Under the pieces are notes generated by a model, which had not been told where the DNA came from, made no database searches, and saw only the letters and a program-made list of their open reading frames with translations. Made by a program: the position numbers and the translations under genes. Below, one piece after another: positions 54,555 through 62,500 of a stretch of DNA of 64,000 bases (position 1 is its first letter; each line of letters opens with the position of its first letter). The stretch comes from a bacterium (GTDB taxonomy: Bacteria > Arandabacterota > Arandabacteria > Arandabacterales > Arandabacteraceae), in NCBI GenBank assembly GCA_029933125.1, contig JAOZOU010000001.1:547680-611679 (forward strand), written 5' to 3'.

Positions 54555-54994
54555 GCTTTTGGAAATACTATATAATGTAACGGCACCTAGGCTGAAAGCG
54601 GGCAAATCCAGCACATCAGTTGCAAACATAGGAAAAACTATCCATCACACCCCAGGCGTGGTCGAGAATTGCAGAAAAAAGGAAATTTCGAAGGATATCG
54701 AGTCATGGCAAATCTGGCAGGGTTAACCGTCAGATTTGAATACCGTTCTTGCAGCATTGGCATCAGGGATCCACAAAGACTATTTTTTTCCTTCAAAAAC
54801 GATCCAGGGAGAGAATGTCGGAAGCACAGGAGATAGCTGCTGGTGACTTGCTCACTGAGCTGAACCATACGCTCAGGGGTGACTAAAGACCACTTGGGGG
54901 AAAATAACGGGGCCGAGCTATGAAACTCCGAAAACGGTCGAGCACTTGAGAGGATCCGTCTCTCGCCCAACGTATCCCTTCACCCATTGTGAAC
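54555..54994. other. Intergenic, no gene recognised
   Basis: 440 bp between the promoter at 54525 and the lipoprotein pseudogene. Open frames are short and lack start signals or composition support. The phrase CTCAGGGGTGACT at 54869-54881 recurs in similar form (CTCCGGGGTGACT) at 55732-55744 and may be repeat debris. Confidence 0.3.
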
Positions 54995-55661
54995 TTAGCC
55001 AAACATAGCCTTAAGCTCGCTACCAAGTGAATGGCACACCCATAGCCCGTTGACGAGCCGATCCCATTGCCCCCTCTGGAAAGATGAGCATCTCGCTTGT
55101 TTTGACCATCTACCAGGTCGGCTCATCAGTAGCCTTGGACATGCCAATACTGAAGTCGAGACAGCCTTGGTTGATCAAAAACTCAACTGGCTCACCTTGC
55201 TGAGGACCTATGTCAACCCTTATGGTTGGTCGCATTCGCACTCTGACGACAGTGCTATCCATTTTCAGAAGAGTGCCGGCGAATACGATTTCATAATCGA
55301 ACTGAATCTCCCTTGCCTCAGGAGAGCTGAAGCGATTGACCACCGTGCTAACGTCCTCAACCTTATCCCACCATGGCTCATCTGGCGGCAGATGACATCC
55401 CCCGGCAACCCCCGGCAGCGAGATTAACCTGTATTTCTCACCCAGGCAAGAAGCGTACGCATCTATCTCGCTAGAGCTCGTGACATAAGTCTCAAGGAGA
55501 CGGCTCGCTCGGCTTTGAGGAGATATCTGACAAAACATGGTCTTAAGCTTGCTAAGCCTGATTCTTATCGCTTCACTTCCCATTTCAGAGTTAACAGCAG
55601 GGGTCAGCACTGTTGTAAGGAAATGCCTCAATGGGGTCGGAGCTAAAAAACTGCAAATCAC
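54995..55661 (-). pseudogene. Decayed copy of the NTF2-like lipoprotein family
   Basis: A readable frame of 183 residues (55661 to 55110) contains LLETYVTSSSEIDAYASCLG and a PPDEPWWDKVEDVSTVV block that match the intact gene at 58586. After DEPTW the frame stops at TAG where the paralogue has DDWIMVETSEE; the following codons still read MVKTSE. Farther on, a second frameshift is needed before GSELKAMFG and TAA at 54995, the equivalent of YSELKAMFR. The N-terminal part lacks a signal peptide and instead reads LSKLKTMF, which looks like the end of another copy. Two disabling changes make this a pseudogene, perhaps a fusion of two. Confidence 0.7.
55631..55654 (+). repeat. Dispersed repeat, copy B
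   Basis: ATGGGGTCGGAGCTAAAAAA, then CTGC. A slightly diverged copy, in tandem with copy C 12 bp away. It overlaps the 5' end of the pseudogene on the other strand. Confidence 0.7.
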
Positions 55662-55666
55662 CCAAA

Positions 55667-55692
55667 ATGGGGTCGGAGCTAAAAACGTGCAC
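55667..55692 (+). repeat. Dispersed repeat, copy C
   Basis: ATGGGGTCGGAGCTAAAAAC, then GTGCAC; the full 24-bp core. No plus-strand gene ends here, so this copy is not attached to a live 3' end; it may mark a deleted gene. Confidence 0.75.
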
Positions 55693-55947
55693 GTGCTAAT
55701 TTGTACCCGATCTAGACTCCAGCCGAAGTCGCTCCGGGGTGACTCTAACCATTGAACATGTGTCCTGTTTCTGCTATTTGGTTATCAGGTTCGAAGGCAC
55801 AGCGGAGCGGCTAGCACAGATGTCAGACCAGGAATCAAAAAGGTCAGCCGCAAGTGCTGCAACCTCACCACAAGCCTAAGCATACGGGGGTAATAATGTA
55901 TGGCATGCATGTTCCCGACTTTGAGGTTCAATTGAGGAGGTGAGAAA

Positions 55948-56394
55948 ATGCTACTCAAAGCGTTATGCTATGGTCTGGCAATCTGCTTCTCGATCACTGC
56001 AGCCGTAGCTGCTCCAGCTGATCTCGAGAAGAAGAAGATCAGGGCCGGCGATGAGATCAACACCATCGACATTGGCTACTATGGGCTCGGGGTTAGCTTA
56101 CGGTTTGACGATTCAGTGAAAGATCGCATTGTGGTTGAATATCCGCCAGAAATCGATGGGACACATTTCAAGGTTACTTTTGAGGAGCGACAAGACACGC
56201 TCACGATTCTCGTGCTACCAGAGGGATTCAAGCCTTCAGCCCGTGACGATACAAGAGGGATTCTGGTTAACTTTCTCAAATTGCTTGTCGATTTCCTCGA
56301 GACGGAGGAATCGGAACCATCTGGACCGCGCCATTTCACGGTCATATTGCCAGTACGTTTTGAGGATCACGTAAACACCCGGCCTGTTCTTTAG
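55948..56394 (+). CDS. Small exported protein of unknown function
   Basis: 148 residues, ATG 55948 behind a strong GAGGAGGTGAG. Signal peptide (MLLKALCYGLAICFSITAAV, cleavage near AVA-AP). The mature part is mostly beta-strand with alternating hydrophobics (DRIVVEYPPEIDGTHFKVTF, DTLTILVLPEGF) and ends at a strand FTVILPVRF, like the start of a beta-helix or DUF4097-type domain that has been cut short. No family is recognised. It lies 116 bp from the convergent radical SAM gene, in a repeat-rich area, so loss of its original 3' end is plausible. Confidence 0.65.
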   Translation: MLLKALCYGLAICFSITAAVAAPADLEKKKIRAGDEINTIDIGYYGLGVSLRFDDSVKDRIVVEYPPEIDGTHFKVTFEERQDTLTILVLPEGFKPSARDDTRGILVNFLKLLVDFLETEESEPSGPRHFTVILPVRFEDHVNTRPVL

Positions 56395-56472
56395 GTGCCC
56401 CTGGTGCACGGAAGGCGCTTGATCACTGACAGCGATTGAGATATGAATGGCACATGCATGGCGAGCGGCTCC

Positions 56473-56525
56473 AGCAAATATCATGCCAGAGCCTTCAATG
56501 TGCACGTTTTTAGCTCCGACCCCAT
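56473..56525 (-). repeat. Dispersed repeat, copy D (gene 3' end, extended)
   Basis: GTGCACGTTTTTAGCTCCGA-CCCCAT is the reverse complement of the core at 56500-56525. Beyond the core, 56473-56499 (AGCAAATATCATGCCAGAGC...) matches copy E, so the unit here spans at least 52 bp. It supplies the C-terminal GRS and TAA stop of the radical SAM gene. Confidence 0.8.
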
Positions 56526-57388
56526 TGGTGGGGTGCGAGATCCTTGACTCCTAGGTAGTAGCCACAATTACTGCCTATTCTGTTCTCCTCGAGTTCACCT
56601 ATGCTTACGATGACATCAAACCCAGCAGAAGTGAGATCATCCACAAGCGGTTTTACTGATTTGGGATCATAGGGATCAAGGGCAGAAACGAGCTCGTTTT
56701 CCTGTGCCTTCATGGTGGGATTTACGGGAGTAATCTTTATGGCAAACTTGGCTGGATCAAAGTGGGTTGAAATGACGCTGGCATCTATTTCGAAGCCCTC
56801 CGCAGCAGCAAAATTCAAGCTGACCTTCCTATCACCTTCCTCGAAGAATCGCTCACCGTATTGGCTTATCTCCGCCAGAGACCACTTGCGCACAGGCATC
56901 AAAAGATCCCGCTTGCTGGGATCGGTAGTGTGGACGGAAAACTGCAACTGAAATTTTCCTCTCGAGTAGTATTGACGCTTGATTGATCGCAAACGCTCGA
57001 AAAAACCTTCGCAACCCCGAGGAGCAACCGTCGATATCGCAGGCATTAAACCTGGCGCCCCGTAGCACTGAGGCAACCTCTCCAGAACATCCAGGACATG
57101 TCTGTTGAACGCTGGTTCACCCATTCGGGCGAACTGTATCTTGAGCTTGGGGATGGGCACCTTGCGATCTGGAAAGTATCTTGTGATCAGATAGTCGATC
57201 TGGGCAATCATTTCATCTGGTGTTAGGTTGCCACGATAAGCCCTGCCAGCGTCACACATTTGACACTCAACAGGGCAGCCAAATGATGTACTTATGATTA
57301 GCACCCACTTCACATACTTGGGAATAGGTGGCTGAACTGACTCCACAAACTCTACAGTTAGGTCAGTCGAGTCTCTCATAACTGCCAC
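56510..57388 (-). CDS. Radical SAM protein (RlmN/Cfr-like fold)
   Basis: 292 residues. The 4Fe-4S motif is CPVECQMCDAG (C-x3-C-x2-C). Further marks are KIQFARMGEPAFN (GEP, SAM contact), ISTVAPRGCEGFF, LQFSVHTTDPSKRDLLMPV and KISLNF-like strands; this pattern is seen in the RlmN/Cfr group, although the C-terminal catalytic Cys of RlmN is not obvious. The last residues (QWGRS) and stop lie in repeat copy D. GTG at 57388 or ATG at 57379 are the possible starts. The neighbouring upstream gene, 30 bases away, encodes a flavoprotein that could supply electrons for the cluster. Confidence 0.82.
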   Translation of the reverse strand: MAVMRDSTDLTVEFVESVQPPIPKYVKWVLIISTSFGCPVECQMCDAGRAYRGNLTPDEMIAQIDYLITRYFPDRKVPIPKLKIQFARMGEPAFNRHVLDVLERLPQCYGAPGLMPAISTVAPRGCEGFFERLRSIKRQYYSRGKFQLQFSVHTTDPSKRDLLMPVRKWSLAEISQYGERFFEEGDRKVSLNFAAAEGFEIDASVISTHFDPAKFAIKITPVNPTMKAQENELVSALDPYDPKSVKPLVDDLTSAGFDVIVSIGELEENRIGSNCGYYLGVKDLAPHQWGRS

Positions 57389-57418
57389 ATAAACTTTCGC
57401 TAGTTTTCATTGCCTTGC

Positions 57419-58318
57419 TCATGTATTACCTTCATCTTCCAAATACCTCGCAACATTTTCAGCAGCCATTAGTCCGTCGCCAACCGCAATGCCAACTTGA
57501 CCTGTACTTCCCCTCTTCACATCACCTGCGAAAAACACTCCATGCCTAACTGCGTCGTTCTCATTGATGGCGGCACCACCCAGAAGTTCGAGATTGGCTT
57601 CTCGCCCGATAGCGATGAGTGCGTAGTCACAAGCAACTGAATTGGTTTCGGTTCCACCGTGCGCCTTCCGAGTAGTCTCGATAACCAGTTTGGTGTTGCG
57701 AACCTCGAACCGTGCAACTTTCCGATTCGGATAGAGATAGATATTATCCCTTTGTCCTACCCTGCTGACAAGCAGATCGAGGGCGCGCGGCTTCGCATTC
57801 CTAAAAATAAGACAAACGCTCCCGGCCTGTGACGCAACGCTCAGGGCATAGTCAAAAGCAGCATCACCACCTCCAATAACACTAACCGTAGCTGAGCACG
57901 TGAGTCGCGGTAGATCTCTCACCTCATAGAAGATCCTTCGTCCTCTGAGCTGTCGCTCCCCGCTTACACCGAGCATCTTGGGAAGAGTACCTGTGGCAAC
58001 TACGACACTTCGAGCCTTAAGAATCCCGATATCCGTAAGGATGGATAGATGGCGTTCGTGCATGATCAGTTGCTTCGCTTCCTTCATTATCACATTTATT
58101 CCCATGCTCGCAACTTGTTGAGAAAACAACCGGACAAGCTCTTGACCGGATATCCCATCTGGAAATCCCGGATAATTCTCGACTAGGTTGGCGTTGAGTG
58201 CCAAACCGCCGATTCCTCTCCGCTCAACCACTAACGGTTCAAATCCGAACCTCTTGAGTTGGATAGCAGCTGTGAGCCCCGCTGGCCCGGCTCCAATTAT
58301 CACGACGTCATGTATCAT
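57419..58318 (-). CDS. Thioredoxin reductase-like NAD(P)/FAD oxidoreductase lacking the redox CxxC
   Basis: 299 residues. Two dinucleotide-binding domains: FAD motif IIGAGPAGLTAAIQL at the N-terminus and NAD(P) motif VIGGGDAAFDYALSVA in the middle, with VVATGTLPK and FFAGDVKRGSTGQVGIAVGDG completing the FAD fold. Between them, where TrxR carries CxxC, the sequence has no cysteine pair. Such CxxC-less enzymes act as ferredoxin/flavodoxin-NAD(P) reductases or other NAD(P)H oxidoreductases. Adjacent to the radical SAM gene, so electron donation to it is plausible inference. Confidence 0.88.
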   Translation of the reverse strand: MIHDVVIIGAGPAGLTAAIQLKRFGFEPLVVERRGIGGLALNANLVENYPGFPDGISGQELVRLFSQQVASMGINVIMKEAKQLIMHERHLSILTDIGILKARSVVVATGTLPKMLGVSGERQLRGRRIFYEVRDLPRLTCSATVSVIGGGDAAFDYALSVASQAGSVCLIFRNAKPRALDLLVSRVGQRDNIYLYPNRKVARFEVRNTKLVIETTRKAHGGTETNSVACDYALIAIGREANLELLGGAAINENDAVRHGVFFAGDVKRGSTGQVGIAVGDGLMAAENVARYLEDEGNT

Positions 58319-58518
58319 TGCTTCAATCAGTATGCTAACTCACCGAATACGCCTCAATCCTTCGAGTGAATGTGGCAAACCGAAAGACTTGGCTGAATCC
58401 GCTCAAAAGCCTCGGTCGGGTAAGATTATCCGCGAAATGTACAGGTCGTGTCGAGGCTAATTTTAGTCTGACCGCCTTGAAGGTGCCATCATATCAGCAG
58501 AGCCGGTAGCAAAGGATT

Positions 58519-58570
58519 AGCAAATCTCATGCCAGAGCCTGCATTGTGCACGTTTTTAGCTCCGACCCCA
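58519..58570 (-). repeat. Dispersed repeat, copy E (gene 3' end, extended)
   Basis: The core at 58546-58570 (GTGCACGTTTTTAGCTCCGA, then CCCCA) follows the 58586 gene stop by 16 bases, in the same orientation. Shares the 27-bp flank (AGCAAATCTCATGCCAGAGC...) with copy D. Confidence 0.8.
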
Positions 58571-58585
58571 GGGAGCTGCCATGTT

Positions 58586-59224
58586 TTACCTGAACATGGC
58601 CTTGAGCTCGCTGTATGTGAAAGATCCACCGGCAGCTTGACCGGGTCTGGGCACTGGAGCTTCTAACCCCACGCGTTCCTCGCTTGTCTCAACCATGATC
58701 CAGTCGTCTAATGAAGCTGCTGTGCTTGCGAAGCGAAAGTCGAGATAGCTCTGTTTGATCAGGATGTATATGGGCTCAGTCTGGCCACTTTGGATCCGAA
58801 TTGCCATGTCAGGGCGAATCCGCATCTTCACGATCATGCTGTCTGCCTTAGAAAGGGTATCAGTGGACTGGATCACATAATCGAACTGCTCCCACGAGAC
58901 ACGCTCGTCTCCAAAGAGGTTTGTCATCGCGGCCACATCCTTTTCCTTATCCCACCAGGGCTGAGATGGCGGCAGCCCAAGCGAATCCGCAACATCAGCA
59001 AGAAAAATGAATCTATAGCTCTCGCCAAGGCAGGAAGAATAAGCATCGATGTCCTCAGCCAGGCAGCTTGCCACGTATACCTCGAGCACCTCTTGAGCAG
59101 AGTGGTATGAGGGCGAATTCCCATCTTCAACCTCACATGTCTTTTTCCCACACGAACAAACCATAATAAGGGAACAAAACACCAGAAGCCCGAAAACCCT
59201 GGCATCACGGCTGATTCGTCTCAT
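58586..59224 (-). CDS. NTF2-like lipoprotein with a conserved C-terminal tail
   Basis: 212 residues from ATG 59224, chosen for AAGGAGG six bases upstream and the lipoprotein signal (FGLLVFCSLIMVCSC, lipid Cys25). The mature region (about 45-180) is an alpha+beta domain with LEVYVASCLAEDIDAYSSCL, PPSQPWWDKEKDVAAMTNLF, YVIQSTDTLSKADSMIVKM and DFRFASTAASLDDWIMVE, which reads like a SnoaL/NTF2-type cone. It ends SFTYSELKAMFR. A decayed paralogue lies at 54995-55661. No catalytic residues are evident; probably a ligand-binding or protein-contact module held at the membrane. Confidence 0.75.
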   Translation of the reverse strand: MRRISRDARVFGLLVFCSLIMVCSCGKKTCEVEDGNSPSYHSAQEVLEVYVASCLAEDIDAYSSCLGESYRFIFLADVADSLGLPPSQPWWDKEKDVAAMTNLFGDERVSWEQFDYVIQSTDTLSKADSMIVKMRIRPDMAIRIQSGQTEPIYILIKQSYLDFRFASTAASLDDWIMVETSEERVGLEAPVPRPGQAAGGSFTYSELKAMFR

Positions 59225-59235
59225 AACAAACCTCC

Positions 59236-59254
59236 TTGGGGCGGAGCTATAAAA
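59236..59254 (+). repeat. Degenerate repeat, copy F
   Basis: TTGGGGCGGAGCTATAAAAG resembles the core with at least two changes (TCGG to CGG and TAAAA to TATAAAA). It lies 12 bp before the 58586 gene start, in the opposite orientation. Confidence 0.4.
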
Positions 59255-59519
59255 GTTAGCGCGCATTTAGCATTTCTGGCCCACAGCTCTTGATAGAACT
59301 CACAAAGCATGTCTGCCTAGCTCATGCCCCTCTTATAGGATTAGTGTACCCGTCACCACCTTGAGATGTCAAGTCGGACCGATGGCAGGATGGAAGCGCA
59401 AGAAGCTCTGCTGGGAGACTTCCCGATGGTGCAATCAACCCCAGCGAAATGGCATACTTAAACCGTAACGCTAAGTCCCCCAGATCCTACAAGATGCAGA
59501 TCCTAAACTCCGAGCCCAG

Positions 59520-62500
59520 CTACCTAGTGATGATAACCTTGCTGTTGGCTATATGACTTCCTGCTTCCAACCTCACGAAATACACGCCAGTTGGAAGAGG
59601 ATTTCCCCTTTCATCCGTAGCATCCCAGAGTATGGCATAACTGTTCGGTGTCTTAATTTCATCCACCAAACCTCGTACCAGCCTGCCCCGCACATCATGT
59701 ATCGTTAGCCTCACATGGCTCAGTTCACCCACATCAAACCTTAAGAGCGCCATGCCGCTAACCGGATTGGGTTCAACCGGATACAACGCAAAGGCCACTG
59801 GAACCGTAGGCTTTGTACCCGCCGATTCCAATAGCAGCTTGCCATCTTGCGCAACTAGGTAGTCCACATATTCATCCGCCCGCGCTTGCCTTATCCTGAA
59901 TGCAGTCGAACTTACCCCAGGATCTTCAGCCACCCGGTATGTGATCACACAGACAACACCATCCCCAACAAATCCCTGAGAACTAGCCATGGCAATGTGC
60001 ACCATACCGGGCTTCACATCATATTCCATCAGACAGCCGTCCGCTATATCACCCAACTCCACTGACTCAACTGTTACTACCCCGGCATCGTGTGCAACCT
60101 TGAAATCTAAGCCATAGAATCCATCTCCATTGTGTATGTACACAGGTACATGCACCAAATCTCCCGGCGAACCCACCACATTCTCGATCGCTATTACAGC
60201 CTCACTACCACCGCTCGCTGGCGTCGGCCCGCCCCAGTTGCCACTCACATCACCATACAGAACGGCGACAAAGTCCTGCCCATCTATGCTACCACTCAAA
60301 GGACACACCGATATGCTATCGCAGTAGAAACGCCACTCCCCGACCAGATACTCACTGACATCCATCCCGACCACATACCGCAGGATAATCGAAGCATCAA
60401 ACGACGTGATCATCCCGCTACCACTGACGTCCGCCACAACCCTCTGCGGATAAACCGTGTCGGCAGGACAGTAAGTGCTATCATACATCTCCATCGGAAC
60501 AATTGGGCAGTACTTAAGACTCTCGAGACAAACCATATATCGCATGATCAATGCTGCATCCAATGATGTAATTGCTCCACCGTCACCCTGCTTAGTCGGT
60601 GTTATTATGTAGCAGCTGTCCAGGCAAGCGTCCAATTCATAGCAGCCAGCTTCATCTGTCACCGCTGTATCCAGTGTCGCACCTTCAAGGAATACCGTCA
60701 CCCCAGGCACTGGCGGTTCAGTATTACCAAGATATGGACAGCCATAGTAATGCACACAGCCAGCTATTGTCTCCATGGGTAAGCAGTAAGCCGCTGTATC
60801 CGGCACAACGACACATGGTTCACCCTCATTCAATAGTAACCCCAGCTCCAATGGAGTACATCCACCACAAGGAGCACTTGCAGTTACATCGAACTCAAGG
60901 TTCACAAGTACCCCAGCGCCACTCAAAGCATCAGTCCCAGCTAAAGAGACCAATACCTTGCCGGGAACCGGATCGTTGTACATGAACATCCAGTCTGTCC
61001 CCTCAACCAATGTGCCATCAAGGTTCATGCCGGCAGGCTCCATTATAGCGGGGTCAAACGTAAATGTAAGATCTGCGCTCCTTACCTCTCGACCCGTCAC
61101 ATCACTAACCACTATCGGTACCGTGATATGACCATCCTCCATTGTCACCTCACCCGTAGCCGCTATCACACACGAAGCCCAATGCACTATTGTACAGCCT
61201 ATGTTGTTATGCTCGTTAAACTCCAGAACCTCATCCAACGGATCGGCGAAAACGCAGACCCTGTGGTCGAGCGTGTCAGGCATGACAAACTTGAAGCTAA
61301 CCTGCTTACACTCTCCAACCTCAAGATGTGAAATAATGCTGTCCAGCATGCTGTAGCCACCAGTATCAGGATGCCCCATGTAGAAGCTCACCAAGAGATC
61401 ATCGACAGCATAGTCCGAGCTGTCATCGCAGCATACGGTAGCAGTTATGAGGACAGTATCGCCGACATCGGCGTAGCGACGCGAACTATTCACGCTAGCA
61501 ACATAGACATCTCGAGCTCCCGAGACCACTTTTACCCAGGTTCCTGTCGGCGTTGAGCAGAGGTTTTCAGAGTCGCATACGATTAGTCCTATGTTCCAGG
61601 TGGTCTCATGCAAAGGCAATGTCAGGGTGCATACAGAATCTGTACAGTCACCAAAATCCCCATGCCCATCTAGGTCCCAGTCCCAGTAAGCCACATAGTC
61701 ACCGCATGGCTCATTGGGGTCATAGGAAGCGGTTCCATCAACCATTATCGTCTCACCAGGATAGCCTGAATAGGGTCCTCCAGGATCTGCGACGGGTGGC
61801 ATCTGAGTGCACGAGTCAGCCACAACCGTTATCCGCATAGCCTCGGTATCCCATAGCGGCGGAACGTGGTCATCCTCAACCCGGAGCGTAATTGTATACT
61901 GCATGCTATCAAAGCCGGCCGGCAGATTGTAAACAACATCGGTCACAACCGCGCCCTCAGCATCAGGATTATCCCAATCCGGTGGTCCGTCTGTCCCCCA
62001 ATCCCACTTGTAGCTGACGATGTGATAGCGTGTATCGGGTTGGTGTGAGCAGGTCCCATCTACATAGAAGGGGACACCAGAAACCACGCGTCGTGGAACA
62101 TCTCGTATGCAGGCGATCGGGCTTATGAGTGCGCCATTGAGAATGCTCACCGCCCAACCAGTGCCGCAAACCCTTGATGTGCCCCCCGGACCTGGGTACG
62201 ACCAAGAGCCGTCAGAGCTTTGATCTGTAACAAGCCATTCACAATACTCAGCCCACCAATCATGGGAACCGACAAAATGGACCGGTGGGTTGGCAAGCCA
62301 TAAGGCTTTTGCAACACCATACATGGCATATTCGTTACCGAAGTGCTGGTAATCCCAGCCCCCAGTCGCGAACCAATTTGCATTTAGGTATTCTAGGGCA
62401 CCCTGAAATCGCGAATCATCGTTGGCAACTCCACAATAGTCCAAGCAGCACAAACCTCCAGCTGTCACAGCAACGGCAACACGATAGTGGCCTGGGTAAT

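Noticed and set aside
55537-55755. A 72-codon plus-strand open frame across repeats B and C
   Set aside because: Its apparent internal repeat (NGVGAK) is a consequence of the nucleotide repeat; it is opposite the pseudogene.
58225-58260. GGTTCAAATCC-like sequence resembling a tRNA T-loop
   Set aside because: It is inside the flavoprotein gene, in frame, with no acceptor or anticodon stem around it.
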